NCBI RefSeq assembly: GCF_028550395.1
Contig: NZ_JAQQKW010000003.1
Location: 310,001 to 374,000 of the forward strand
DNA: 64,000 nt
From: Asticcacaulis currens
GTDB taxonomy: Bacteria; Pseudomonadota; Alphaproteobacteria; Caulobacterales; Caulobacteraceae
Direction of reading: 5' to 3'
Notes under the pieces: model-generated
The model's database searches: none
What the model was told of the DNA's origin: nothing
What the model saw: the letters and a program-made list of their open reading frames with translations, nothing else
Program-made: the position numbers and the translations under genes
Shown: piece after piece, positions 36,634 to 45,988 of the stretch
Layout of the letters: the number at the start of each line of letters is the position of its first letter
Position numbering within the stretch: position 1 is the stretch's first letter

Positions 36634-36659
36634 AAAGGCCGCGGTTCCCCGCGGCCTTT
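36634..36659 (-). terminator. Hairpin between TonB receptor and SapC genes
   Basis: AAAGGCCGCGG (36634-36644), loop TTCC, CCGCGGCCTTT (36649-36659). It lies 26 bases past the receptor stop on the minus-strand transcript. It lacks a long U-run and may only reduce expression of the downstream genes. Confidence 0.6.
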
Positions 36660-36684
36660 GCCGTTTACGCACGTAAAGCTCTTA

Positions 36685-39600
36685 TCAGAACTTGTAGCGG
36701 ACGCCGATCTGATAACGGGTGTCCAGTTCCTGAGCGAAGTAGAGGTTGGTGGTATCACGTCCGTACTGACGGATGTGTTCCTTGGTCAGATTCAGACCTT
36801 CAAAGGTGATCTGAATGTTCGGCGTCACAGAGTAGTTGACCGAAGCGTCCAGAACGCCGAAGGCCTCGAAGTACTGCGGGTCACCCTGCGCGCCAACATT
36901 GGTGTTGGCGATGTACTTGTCGCGCCAGTTATAGGCCAGACGACCCGACAGCGGCCCCTTATCGTAGATCAGGGTGACGTTGTACGTGTCCGACAGACCC
37001 AGAAGCGGGAACTGAAGCGTGCCCGGTGCCGCCGAATTGTCGAAGCCGATGTCGCCATCGACCGTCGTCAGGCTGCCCGAAACGCCCCAGCCGGTGTTGC
37101 CGAAGAAGTGCTGGAAGGCCAGTTCGAAGCCGTGGATATTCGCGGTCTTGTTATTGACCGGGATAGCGGTGTCGAAGTTGAACAGCGGATCGTTGGCATT
37201 GGCGGTAATGTCGTAGGCGGCGAGGATCTGATCCACGAAGGCCTGATTGAGGTTACCGCCGGTAGAGTTGGCGGTGTACTCGTTCTTGGCGGCCGTCGTG
37301 TTGCCGTTGTTCTTGATAACCAGAGCGGTCATGGTGAACAGGTTGACGTCGGTCGGCGATTGACCCAGTTCGCTGAGCGCAGTCTTGGCCGTGCCGGAGC
37401 GCGAGCCAGCCGTAGCAGCGGTCGGGTCACGCAGGCTGAACAGGTTCTGCGTCACGCGGCCGGTACCGATGAAGTTCGCCACGTCCTTGTTATAGAAGCC
37501 GAGCGACACATAGTTGGCTGGGCCGTAGTACCATTCCGCCGAGAAGTCGATGTTCGACGATTCCAGCGGCAGCAGGGCCGGGTTACCCGAAGAGGCCGTC
37601 GGGTTGGTCCCGTTGGCGGTCGGACGCGGCGGCGTGTTGACCGTCGTCGTAGCGTACATGTTGCCATAGGCCGCACGCGCGATGGTCTTGGAGTACGAGG
37701 CCCGCAGGGTCACGTCAGCACGCACATTCCACGTGATATCGAGGTTCGGCAGCCAGTTGTCGTAATCCGCCTGGCTGCTGAGGGTCGACACGCCCGTGCC
37801 GAAGTCGACGGCAAAGTCGTTATCGGCGGTCCAGCGGATGGCGGTCGGAACGCTTTGCAGAGCCGAAGCCGTCACATTGGTTTTTTCATAACGCAGACCG
37901 GCGACCACTCCGACCGGCTTACCGAGGAAGTCGCCCTTAAGGGTCAACTGACCATAGATCGCCTTGATCTCTTCTTCGATGGTGTTGGCCGTCAAAGAGG
38001 TGGTCGGCAGCGACTGATTATAGCCCTTGGCCAGAGCGCGGTAGATGTCGAGGGCATTGCCACGGAAGGCCACGTTCGACTGACCCGGCGTGAAGTCCTG
38101 GAACAGGCCACCCAGATCATAGGTCGTGATCATGCCGGGCGCATACTGCGCCACGTCACCGGGACGCGAAATGCCCCAGTCACCCAGCGCCTGATAGGTC
38201 GAACCCGTCGTGGTCGTCATGGTCGACTTCAGCAGGTCAACACCGCCGTCAAAGCGGCTTTCACCGTCGAAGTCATAGGCGAAATCGACCTTGAATTCGT
38301 CGATCTTGTTAGTCTGGCTGTTGGTCCAGGTACGACCAACCTGAGACCCCAGATCGCCCGCGTCGAGACGACCGTTATTGTTGCCACGCAACGCATCATT
38401 GATGGTGTACTTCTGGATCGGGATTTCACCGCGGAAGTCAACCGAGTGCGAGGCAATGACCGGGGCGCCAATGGAGATGGCGACAGTGGTCGAACCGTCC
38501 GGGTTGTTCGGCAGCACCTTGCCTTCCGACGAATGGGCGTCGAAGGTCAGGCTCATCTTGTCGTTGATGTCCCACTTGGCGTTGAAGCCCAGCGACTTCA
38601 GGGTGCTCTTCAGGCTGACCAGTTGCTGTTCGAAGCCGATATCCTTCACGCCCGACAGGTTTTCCTGAAGGAACAGCGCGTTGTAGATGCCCGAATCGCC
38701 CTTCTCGAAGACGATCTGGTCGAACGGACGGTTGAACCAGTTGGTTTGTTCCGCACGCCGTTCGGTCGCTTCGTTCTGCACGTAGAGGGCATCGGCGGTG
38801 AACAGCCAGTTTTCGACCGGACGCCATTGCGCTGTCGCCACGAGGTTGCTGCGCTCATTATGCGTTTCAGACAGGGCGTAACGGCTGTCGTTCGGATAGG
38901 CGACCAGCGCACCGGCGGGCGGCGGGTTGGTGATCTGCGTCAGCAGTGTCGTCTGGTTGGAGGCGTAACGAAGACGGCCGCTGGAGGCGCTGTAGAATTG
39001 ATCGCGGGGATCAAGGTTCCAGCTGTTCTGGGTGGCCTGACGGGTCGCGACGTCCTTCTCGGCGAACTGACCGAACAGGGCCACGCCGAAGGTGTTATCT
39101 TCGTTCGTCCACTTATAGGTACCGGCGATTTCCGGCGTCCAGTCCTTGCCGTCGATCAGGTTTTCGCCGTGCACAGCCTTGGCCGAGATCGAGCCCGAGG
39201 CCCCGGCCTTGCCGATCGGACGCAGGGTCTTGATGTTCAGCGTGGCACCGATACCGCCTGAGGCAATATTGGCCTTACCGGTCTTGTACACTTCGAAGCC
39301 CGACACGCCGTCAGAGGCGATGCTTGAGAAGTCGAAGTTACGCGAACCGCCGCCCGCAGTGCCGTTACCCGAACCCACGGCGTTGATCTGCGCTGCCGGC
39401 ATCACGCGCCCGTTCAGGGTCACGAGGTTGAAGCCCGGACCGAAGCCGCGCACGGTAACGGTCGAACCTTCGCCATTGGTGCGGTCAATCGACACGCCCG
39501 GAATGCGCTGAACCGATTCGGCCAGGTTGGTGTCCGGATACTTACCGATGTCTTCCGACGTAATGGCGTCCACCACGCCCGTAGCGTTGCGCTTGACGTT

Positions 39601-39789
39601 CATCGAGCGTTGCAGCGAGCCGCGCACACCCGTAACCACCACGGTTTCGATATTGTCGCTAGACGCAGGCGCTTCCTGCGCAAAGGCGGCTCCGGCCAGC
39701 ATCGCCATACCGGACGCGCTGCACAAGACCACATTACGAATCACGCGACGCGCGCCGCGAGAAGACGCACCGAAATTCGGTGAAGTCAT
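36685..39789 (-). CDS. TonB-dependent receptor
   Basis: A 1034-aa outer-membrane receptor with a signal peptide (about residues 1-36, ending AFA), a TonB-box-like ETVVVTG, the plug domain with the DIGKYPDTNLAESVQRIPGV signature and NGRV, then a 22-strand beta-barrel ending in YQIGVRYKF, with C-terminal Phe for BAM. The ATG at 39789 has a perfect GGAGG. It belongs to the group of Caulobacterales TonB receptors thought to import carbohydrates. A LacI-type operator upstream and the halogenase cluster downstream fit a regulated substrate-uptake locus. The substrate is unknown. Confidence 0.95.
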   Translation of the reverse strand: MTSPNFGASSRGARRVIRNVVLCSASGMAMLAGAAFAQEAPASSDNIETVVVTGVRGSLQRSMNVKRNATGVVDAITSEDIGKYPDTNLAESVQRIPGVSIDRTNGEGSTVTVRGFGPGFNLVTLNGRVMPAAQINAVGSGNGTAGGGSRNFDFSSIASDGVSGFEVYKTGKANIASGGIGATLNIKTLRPIGKAGASGSISAKAVHGENLIDGKDWTPEIAGTYKWTNEDNTFGVALFGQFAEKDVATRQATQNSWNLDPRDQFYSASSGRLRYASNQTTLLTQITNPPPAGALVAYPNDSRYALSETHNERSNLVATAQWRPVENWLFTADALYVQNEATERRAEQTNWFNRPFDQIVFEKGDSGIYNALFLQENLSGVKDIGFEQQLVSLKSTLKSLGFNAKWDINDKMSLTFDAHSSEGKVLPNNPDGSTTVAISIGAPVIASHSVDFRGEIPIQKYTINDALRGNNNGRLDAGDLGSQVGRTWTNSQTNKIDEFKVDFAYDFDGESRFDGGVDLLKSTMTTTTGSTYQALGDWGISRPGDVAQYAPGMITTYDLGGLFQDFTPGQSNVAFRGNALDIYRALAKGYNQSLPTTSLTANTIEEEIKAIYGQLTLKGDFLGKPVGVVAGLRYEKTNVTASALQSVPTAIRWTADNDFAVDFGTGVSTLSSQADYDNWLPNLDITWNVRADVTLRASYSKTIARAAYGNMYATTTVNTPPRPTANGTNPTASSGNPALLPLESSNIDFSAEWYYGPANYVSLGFYNKDVANFIGTGRVTQNLFSLRDPTAATAGSRSGTAKTALSELGQSPTDVNLFTMTALVIKNNGNTTAAKNEYTANSTGGNLNQAFVDQILAAYDITANANDPLFNFDTAIPVNNKTANIHGFELAFQHFFGNTGWGVSGSLTTVDGDIGFDNSAAPGTLQFPLLGLSDTYNVTLIYDKGPLSGRLAYNWRDKYIANTNVGAQGDPQYFEAFGVLDASVNYSVTPNIQITFEGLNLTKEHIRQYGRDTTNLYFAQELDTRYQIGVRYKF

Positions 39790-39821
39790 GATTTCCTCCC
39801 AGAAGTTGGATATTTTTACTA

Positions 39822-39840
39822 ATGAAAACGCTTTTTGGAT
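39822..39840. promoter_or_regulatory. Weak LacI-type operator candidate near TonB receptor start
   Basis: TGAAAACGCTTTTTGGA contains an AAAACG-CTTTT half-symmetry around CG, as in LacI/CcpA-type operators. It lies about 33 bases upstream of the receptor start codon. Confidence 0.3.
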
Positions 39841-40002
39841 ACGTGATTTCGCCGTCGGTTTTACTCTTAACGGAAAAACCACGTTACTGATTGACACATA
39901 GCGGCCCGCCATCCATGCTGAATGGCAGCGGCTCAGTTTCTCGGCAAAGTCGGAAAACCCTGCGCGCTCTTCCCTCTGCGACTTGAGTCGCTTATTGTGG
40001 GA

Positions 40003-40015
40003 GGTAGCGCTAACA
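40003..40015. promoter_or_regulatory. LacI-family operator candidate GGTAGCGCTAACA
   Basis: GGTAGCGCTAACA is nearly palindromic around a central CG and has the form typical of operators for LacI-family repressors. It is in the 444-base divergent region between the TonB receptor (minus) and ahpC (plus), so it could control either; the receptor is the likelier target. No LacI gene is in the window. Confidence 0.55.
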
Positions 40016-40233
40016 TGACAACGCTGTCCTTTCTACTGCTTATTTTGAATTTTTCATCATCGTTTTTCCTCGTTGCCTTAATGTCACAACCGCGAGTTAA
40101 CCCTGCGTACCCCTCGGCGTGCCCACCAGCCCCCCTTATAAAAAAAACTTATCCATAATATAAAAATTATAGATTTGTCTTTTGCATCGAAATGGGGAAT
40201 ACAGCATCGTCCATTCACGAAAGGATTTCCCCA

Positions 40234-40797
40234 ATGGCCCTCATCAATACCCCGATCAAGCCCTTCAAAGCCACCGCGTACAAGGAAGGCAAGTTCGTCG
40301 ATATTTCCGATGCCGATACCAAGGGCAAGTGGTCGATCTTCTTCTTCTATCCCGCTGACTTCACCTTCGTCTGCCCGACCGAGCTGGAAGACCTGGCCGG
40401 TATCTATCCGGAGCTGCAAAAGCTGAACGTCGAAGTCTATTCGGTCTCGACCGACACCCACTTCTCGCACAAGGCCTGGCACGACACCTCGCCCGCCATC
40501 GGCAAGATCAACTACTACATGGTCGGCGATCAGTCGGGCACCCTCACCAACAATTTCGACGTGATGCGTCCAGGCGTCGGCCTAGCCGACCGCGCCACCT
40601 TCCTCGTCGATCCGGAAGGCATCATCCAGTTCATGGAAATCACCTCGGAAGGCGTGGGCCGCAACGCCACCGAACTGTTCCGCAAGGTGAAGGCGGCTCA
40701 ATACGTCGCTTCGCACCCCGGCGAAGTCTGCCCGGCCAAGTGGGAAGAGGGTGAAAAGACCCTGGCCCCGTCGCTGGACCTCGTTGGGAAGATCTAG
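40234..40797 (+). CDS. ahpC: Alkyl hydroperoxide reductase subunit C (peroxiredoxin)
   Basis: The 187-aa typical 2-Cys peroxiredoxin has the peroxidatic cysteine at Cys47 ([13 protein letters not shown]) and the resolving cysteine near 166 (GEVCPAKW). It reduces H2O2 and organic peroxides with electrons from AhpF, encoded just downstream. The start at 40234 has AAGGA eight bases upstream. A dispersed repeat begins within its stop codon. Confidence 0.97.
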   Translation: MALINTPIKPFKATAYKEGKFVDISDADTKGKWSIFFFYPADFTFVCPTELEDLAGIYPELQKLNVEVYSVSTDTHFSHKAWHDTSPAIGKINYYMVGDQSGTLTNNFDVMRPGVGLADRATFLVDPEGIIQFMEITSEGVGRNATELFRKVKAAQYVASHPGEVCPAKWEEGEKTLAPSLDLVGKI

Positions 40798-40900
40798 AGC
40801 GCAATCCGATAAAGTGGACACCACTTTTCGGAAAAATTGCGCGACCAAACAAAAACTTGGAGCCATTCGGCGGCTCATCTTAGCCGACGAAGGCTCTAAG
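40795..40900 (+). repeat. Two-hairpin intergenic repeat, copy C (between ahpC and ahpF)
   Basis: TAGAGC begins with the ahpC stop codon. Hairpin 1: GCGCAAT (40799-40805) with ATTGCGC (40836-40842), enclosing CCGATAAAGTGG/CCACTTTTCGG; the linker ACCAAACAAAAACTTGGAGC follows. Hairpin 2 is looser, with GGAGCC (40859-40864) against GGCTCT (40892-40897). Confidence 0.65.
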
Positions 40901-41022
40901 GCGCGCATGGGGGGAGGCCCGCCTCCCCCCATGTCCCCCCGCACCCACGTCATTTTCTTTATCCGGGCTTTGCGGAGCCCGCATATAGACAATGATTTTC
41001 ACGACAATTTACGGAGTACGCC

Positions 41023-42612
41023 ATGCTTGACGACGGCATGAAGGCCCAACTGAAGGCCTATCTCGAAAACCTGCGCACGCCGATCGAACTGGTGGCGCAC
41101 ACCGATGATCAGCCCAAGTCGCGTGAACTGGTCGATCTGCTCGAAGACATCGTGGCCGCCTCGCCCAAGGTGACCCTGACCGTCTCGTCCGGCGGTGAGC
41201 GTGTGCCGTCCTTCGACATCGTGCGCAGCGGCAGCCCGGAGGTCGCCGTGACCTTTGCCGGCTTGCCCATGGGCCATGAGTTCACCTCGCTGGTGCTGGC
41301 GCTCCTGTGGGTCGGTGGCCACCCGCCCAAGGTCGAGGCCGAAGTGATCGAACAGGTCAAGGCGCTCGACATCGACGGTGAACTGCGCTTTGAAACCTAC
41401 TTCTCGCTGTCGTGCCAGAACTGCCCCGACGTGGTGCAGGCGCTGAGCCTGATGAGTGTGCTGAACCCCAAGATAAAGCACGTCGCCATTGACGGTGCCC
41501 TGTTCAAGGACGAGGTCGAGCAGCGTCAGGTCATGGCCGTGCCGACCATCCTGCTCAACGGTCAGCCCTTCGGTCAGGGCCGCATGGGTCTGGAGCAGAT
41601 TCTGGCCAAGCTCGACACCGGTGCCCAATCGCGTGAAGCCGAAAAGATCAGCGCCAAGTCGGAATTCGACGTGCTGGTCGTCGGCGGTGGCCCCGCCGGG
41701 GCTTCGGCCGCCATCTATGCGGCGCGCAAAGGCATCCGCACCGGCGTCGTGGCCGAACGCTTCGGCGGTCAGGTGCTCGACACCATGGACATCGAGAACT
41801 TCATCTCGGTGCCGCACACTGAAGGCCCGAAGCTCGCTACCGCGCTGGAGCAGCACGTCAAGGACTATGAGGTCGATATCATGAACCTCCAGACAGCGAC
41901 GCAACTGATCCCGGCGACCACGCCCGGCGGCCTAATCGAGGTCAGGCTGCAAAGTGGGGCTTCGGTGAAGTCGCGCACCGTCATCCTTTCGACCGGGGCC
42001 CGCTGGCGCAATATGAATGTGCCTGGCGAAGCCGAATACAAGAACAAGGGCGTGGCCTACTGCCCGCACTGCGACGGTCCGCTGTTCAAGGGCAAGCGCG
42101 TGGCGGTTATCGGCGGCGGCAATTCGGGCGTCGAAGCGGCCATTGATCTGGCCGGGATCGTTGCCGAGGTGACCCTGCTGGAATTTGCCGCCGAACTGCG
42201 CGCCGACGCGGTTCTGCAACGCAAACTCTACAGCCTGCCGAACGTCAAGGTGCTGACCAATGCCCAGACAACCGAGGTCAAGGGCGACGGCAGCAAGGTA
42301 ACGGGCCTGAGCTATAAGGACCGCCTGCACGACGTGACGCACGATATCGCGCTGGAAGGCATCTTTGTGCAGATCGGTCTGGTACCCAACACCGAATGGC
42401 TGAAAGGCACGCTGGCCCTGTCGAAGCATGGCGAGGTCGAGGTCAATGCCAAGGGCGAAACCTCACTGCCGGGCGTCTTCGCGGCGGGCGACTGCACCAC
42501 CGTGCCGTACAAGCAGATCATCATCGCCATGGGCGAAGGCTCCAAGGCCTCGCTGTCGGCCTTTGATCACCTGATCCGCAGCACGGCCCCGGCGGACGTT
42601 ATCGCCGCCTAG
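41023..42612 (+). CDS. ahpF: Alkyl hydroperoxide reductase subunit F
   Basis: The 529-aa flavoprotein has an N-terminal double thioredoxin-like domain (CQNC at about residue 129) and a thioredoxin-reductase-like part with FAD motif [10 protein letters not shown], redox site CPHC (about 348) and NAD motif [10 protein letters not shown]. It transfers electrons from NADH to AhpC. The ATG has GGAG six bases upstream. A strong terminator follows. Confidence 0.97.
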   Translation: MLDDGMKAQLKAYLENLRTPIELVAHTDDQPKSRELVDLLEDIVAASPKVTLTVSSGGERVPSFDIVRSGSPEVAVTFAGLPMGHEFTSLVLALLWVGGHPPKVEAEVIEQVKALDIDGELRFETYFSLSCQNCPDVVQALSLMSVLNPKIKHVAIDGALFKDEVEQRQVMAVPTILLNGQPFGQGRMGLEQILAKLDTGAQSREAEKISAKSEFDVLVVGGGPAGASAAIYAARKGIRTGVVAERFGGQVLDTMDIENFISVPHTEGPKLATALEQHVKDYEVDIMNLQTATQLIPATTPGGLIEVRLQSGASVKSRTVILSTGARWRNMNVPGEAEYKNKGVAYCPHCDGPLFKGKRVAVIGGGNSGVEAAIDLAGIVAEVTLLEFAAELRADAVLQRKLYSLPNVKVLTNAQTTEVKGDGSKVTGLSYKDRLHDVTHDIALEGIFVQIGLVPNTEWLKGTLALSKHGEVEVNAKGETSLPGVFAAGDCTTVPYKQIIIAMGEGSKASLSAFDHLIRSTAPADVIAA

Positions 42613-42636
42613 AGCCCACCACCCGCACAGTAAAAA

Positions 42637-42668
42637 GCCGCCGGATTTACCCCGGCGGCTTTTTTTTT
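42637..42668. terminator. Intrinsic terminator after ahpF
   Basis: GCCGCCGG (42637-42644) pairs with CCGGCGGC (42652-42659), followed by nine T. It can also act on the convergent argS transcript through the A-run on its other side. Confidence 0.9.
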
Positions 42669-42684
42669 CAGATCGCCTCTCTTA

Positions 42685-44724
42685 TCAGATCGCTTCCGGG
42701 CACTCGATATGGCAGATCGACAGGGCCCGGGTCAGGGCCACCTGCACCGCTTGCGTGATCATCAGGCGCGCGGGGTTGGCCACACCGTCGCTGATCACCG
42801 GCACGCGGGTGTAATAGGAATTATAGATCGCCGCGACGTCCATCAGGTGACGCACCAGCAGCGACGGATTGGCGGCCCTGGCGGCGGCCACCACCTTCTG
42901 CGGAATTTGCTGCACCTTCAGGAGCAGATCGGCTTCCTGAGCGTCGATCTCATAGGTCAACCCGTCGATATTCGCCGTGCCGCCGCCGTTTTTGCGCAAA
43001 ATGCTGCGCGCCCGACACGCCGCATAAACGACATAGGCCCCGCCTGAGCGTTCAAACCCGGCAATGGTGGCATCCATGTCCGAGGCGTCGATTTCCACCG
43101 CGCCTTTCAGGTCCTGCTTGAGGTCATTAAACACGATAGAGCCGATGGCCAGTTCCTGTGCCGCGCGGCTCAGTTCGGCCTCATCGGAGTCCACCCGGTC
43201 GGACAGGCGGTTGCGGAAATAGACCTGCGCCGCCGACAACAGGCCGATGACGTTTGATACCGACTGACGCGACGACAGCTTTTTGCCGGTCTTCGCATCG
43301 ACGTAGAAGCCGAAATAGACGTGCTGAAACGCGGTCTTTGCGGCATCGGCAATCCCCGTCGCATAGGCTGAGCGGAACAGGCGGTTGAAGTGCACCTGCT
43401 GCTCCTGACCCACAACGTAAAAGACGTCGGTGGGGTCGAACATCTGCGCGCGCAGTTGGATGGCGCCCATATCGCGCGTCGAATAGATGCTCTGACCGTC
43501 GGCACGGCGCACCACGAAACGCTCATTATTGTCGAGCCGCACCACCGCTGCACCGATATCCTTGCGGATTGACTTTATCAGGGTGTCGCGTTCGATCTCG
43601 CCGATCTCCCCGGCGGCAAAACGCGCCTCTTCAATTGCGGCCGCCGCTTCGGCATCGGCTTCGCTGAACACCACAGCCTTGCCCGACGCCAGCGCCGCTT
43701 CGACCACGGCGTCGCCCGCCTGATAGTAGAAGCTCTCGCCCAGGACGAGGTCGAAGTGGATATTCAGCGCATCATAGAAGCCTTCGAACGACTGAAGGCT
43801 CCACTTGACCATGTCGATCCACAGGGCGACCTCATCGGCGTCGCCCTGCTCAAGCGCCCGGAAGCGAGCATCCGATGCCGCCACATAATCGGCGAAGGCA
43901 GACGTCAACCGATCCAGACTTGTGGCATCCGGGAAATAGCGCCCGGCAATGGCGGCGTCTTCGGCGTCCCATTCGGCCGGGGCCTTGCCGCCTTCGAGAA
44001 TACGCTCGACCGAGCGGCGGATCTTGTAGATTTCCAGCAGCTTGTCGTTATCGCCGGAATCCGCCGGGAAAACGTCACCAAACCGGCGATAGCCTTCCAG
44101 CATGAAGCCGAAACCGCCAAAGTCATTGATATGGTTGACGCGAAAGGTATCCGCCCCCGACCGCTCCCACAGGTTCGACAGGACGTGGCCCACAATGGTC
44201 GAGCGAATATGCCCGGCGTGCAGCGTCTTGGCGACATTGGGCGAGGAGTAATCGACCACCGCCGAACGCCCCCTGAGCGCGTCGGAATCGCCGAAATGCG
44301 CGCCGATTTCGGTCACGGCCTGCGCCCCGCTGAGCATCCAGCCATCGGACAGGGTCAGGTTGATATACATGCCCTTGGTTTCGAGCTTGGCAATGGCGTC
44401 GGCAAAGTCCGGCCCGGTGAGGATGTCCACGATCCACGGCAGGTGGTTGGCCATAAAGCCCTTGGGCCCGCCATCTTTCAGCAGTTGCGGAAAACGCAGG
44501 GCGACATCGCCGCCCATCTTGGTGCGGTCGATCAGGTCGAACTTGATATCGAGCGCATACCCCACCTTCGCCGACAGGGCGTCGGTGATGCGCTTTTCCA
44601 GTTGCGGCAGGGGATAGGCGTCAAAAGCCACCGAAGCCGCGGCCGCGCGCTCACGGCGGTAACGCGCGACAAAGGCGTTGACCTCCGACAGGCGTGACGA
44701 ATTGACCTCAGCGAGCGCGTTCAT
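42685..44724 (-). CDS. Divergent arginyl-tRNA synthetase
   Basis: The protein (679 aa) has class I motifs: HAGHIRST (HIGH-type, about residue 178) and KKLSSR (KMSK-like), preceded by VDYSSPNVAK, which is specific for ArgRS. It ends in a DALR-type anticodon-binding domain. It is longer than the usual 550-600 residues and departs from the common form: where most ArgRS read IGDWGTQFG after the HIGH helix, this one reads INDFGGFGFM. The start is the ATG at 44724; the open frame continues upstream through a repeat element but is not supported. It could be the only ArgRS or a second, specialised copy; the window cannot decide. Confidence 0.8.
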   Translation of the reverse strand: MNALAEVNSSRLSEVNAFVARYRRERAAAASVAFDAYPLPQLEKRITDALSAKVGYALDIKFDLIDRTKMGGDVALRFPQLLKDGGPKGFMANHLPWIVDILTGPDFADAIAKLETKGMYINLTLSDGWMLSGAQAVTEIGAHFGDSDALRGRSAVVDYSSPNVAKTLHAGHIRSTIVGHVLSNLWERSGADTFRVNHINDFGGFGFMLEGYRRFGDVFPADSGDNDKLLEIYKIRRSVERILEGGKAPAEWDAEDAAIAGRYFPDATSLDRLTSAFADYVAASDARFRALEQGDADEVALWIDMVKWSLQSFEGFYDALNIHFDLVLGESFYYQAGDAVVEAALASGKAVVFSEADAEAAAAIEEARFAAGEIGEIERDTLIKSIRKDIGAAVVRLDNNERFVVRRADGQSIYSTRDMGAIQLRAQMFDPTDVFYVVGQEQQVHFNRLFRSAYATGIADAAKTAFQHVYFGFYVDAKTGKKLSSRQSVSNVIGLLSAAQVYFRNRLSDRVDSDEAELSRAAQELAIGSIVFNDLKQDLKGAVEIDASDMDATIAGFERSGGAYVVYAACRARSILRKNGGGTANIDGLTYEIDAQEADLLLKVQQIPQKVVAAARAANPSLLVRHLMDVAAIYNSYYTRVPVISDGVANPARLMITQAVQVALTRALSICHIECPEAI

Positions 44725-44746
44725 GGGGAATCCCTTGTACTGAATA

Positions 44747-44871
44747 ATACCAACGTCCGAAGGTGCTGACCGCACCCGGCCGTTGTAGACACGAGACGGT
44801 CTCATATGTATCAGCGACATGAGACCGTCTCGAATGGAATACCAAGCGTCATTTTCAATGACCCTTGGTAT
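44747..44871 (+). repeat. Palindromic repeat family 2, copy 1
   Basis: Bounded by ATACCAA (44747-44753) and TTGGTAT (44865-44871). It contains GAGACGGTCTCAT facing ATGAGACCGTCTC. The 103 bases 44769-44871 match the copy at 49453-49555, mostly base for base. Confidence 0.7.
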
Positions 44872-45006
44872 AGGGGCCTGCATCTATGGCAAACGCGCCC
44901 CAATATCAAGGATCACGCTTATCCCCTCTTTGCGCCATGCTTGCGCTTGCCTCTCTCGCCCTTACCTTTACGGCGTTAGGCTTGGGGTTCAATGGAGACG
45001 AACCCC

Positions 45007-45183
45007 ATGATCCAGACCATACGCATCGTCAGGGCCTTCTGTGACGGCTTCCTTCACCCCAAACGCTCGCTGAGCCATTGCCATCGCGAAGATCGCGCGG
45101 TGCGCGACAACCTCGCCGAAGATCAGGTGGACACCATGGTCGAAGATACCTTTCCGGCCTCAGACCCGCCCAGCACCTACTGA
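45007..45183 (+). CDS. Small protein with C-terminal FPASDPPS motif
   Basis: A 58-aa protein with a basic N-terminal half and an acidic tail, VDTMVEDTFPASDPPSTY. The FPASDPPS motif recurs in many short alphaproteobacterial proteins of unknown role, often linked with the general stress response. The ATG at 45007 has GGAG nine bases upstream; an ATG 15 bases earlier is also in frame. Confidence 0.65.
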   Translation: MIQTIRIVRAFCDGFLHPKRSLSHCHREDRAVRDNLAEDQVDTMVEDTFPASDPPSTY

Positions 45184-45586
45184 GCGGCAGGCGCACTTAA
45201 TGACAGAACAATAATAGTATATATAGCCAAAATTCCCTTTACCCCACCCCGAACCACGTCCTATTAATCGCAAAAAATCTGTCAAAAATTAAAAACTGAA
45301 ATACTATTTCTCCGATCTTGTTTTATATATACTGAAATTTAACTGATAATAAAAATATAAATAATCCATAAGCGCTTTAATAAAGCATTCACTCGCCTTT
45401 CCGGCGCCTCTATATTTCAAAAGATCGCGCGCGACGGTTGCCTTGCCATAAAAAAGGCCCTATTGTTTTCGCGGGCGTCGTGAAGGGCGGCGTACGGTTT
45501 TTTGCGTGCTGTTTCCATATCGACATTCGCCTTCCCGGCTCTCTGCGGGCGGGCCGCACACGCATCGCGTAATCTCAGGGACACGT
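45184..45586. other. AT-rich gap without a gene
   Basis: About 45190-45420 is AT-rich and contains no supported ORF. It precedes the signalling block and probably holds its promoter. I see no RNA gene or operator that I can name. Confidence 0.5.
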
Positions 45587-45958
45587 ATGAAGATTCTGAT
45601 TGTCGAGGACAATGAAGCTTTGGCCCAGACCACGGGCTGGATTATCGAAATGCTGGGCTATGATTATCGCATCAGCCTGACGCCGCAGGCGGCGCTGACG
45701 GATGGTGAAGCCTATGTCCCGGACGTGGTGATGATGGATATCGGACTGCCCGGCATGACCGGCTATGATCTGTGCCGCGAAATGCGTCAGAAGCCTGTTC
45801 ATGCGGGGGCCGTTTTCGTTGCTCAGACCGGCTGGGATGAACGCGAGCACCGCGAACAGTCCGCCGAGGCCGGTTTTGCGCACCACCTGACCAAGCCCGT
45901 CGATCTTCAGACCCTCGAATCCGTGCTGAACGCCATTGCGGCGGACATGCGCGTCTGA
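45587..45958 (+). CDS. Single-domain response regulator
   Basis: A 123-aa stand-alone receiver. Phospho-acceptor Asp sits in VVMMDIGLPG (about residue 52), with the acidic pair EDN near the N-terminus and Lys in LTKPVD. No output domain is present, so it likely relays phosphate or binds a partner, as CheY-type proteins do. It is followed after about 30 bases by the large hybrid kinase and resembles the C-terminal receiver of the second kinase (QTGW and HHLTKPV segments shared). Confidence 0.9.
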   Translation: MKILIVEDNEALAQTTGWIIEMLGYDYRISLTPQAALTDGEAYVPDVVMMDIGLPGMTGYDLCREMRQKPVHAGAVFVAQTGWDEREHREQSAEAGFAHHLTKPVDLQTLESVLNAIAADMRV

Positions 45959-45988
45959 TCTCCACATTTGTCCCGAGGCCGCCTGCTT

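Noticed and set aside
44973-44990. EcfG-type stress promoter before the FPASDPPS gene
   Set aside because: CGTT is present but no GGAAC at the right distance could be found.
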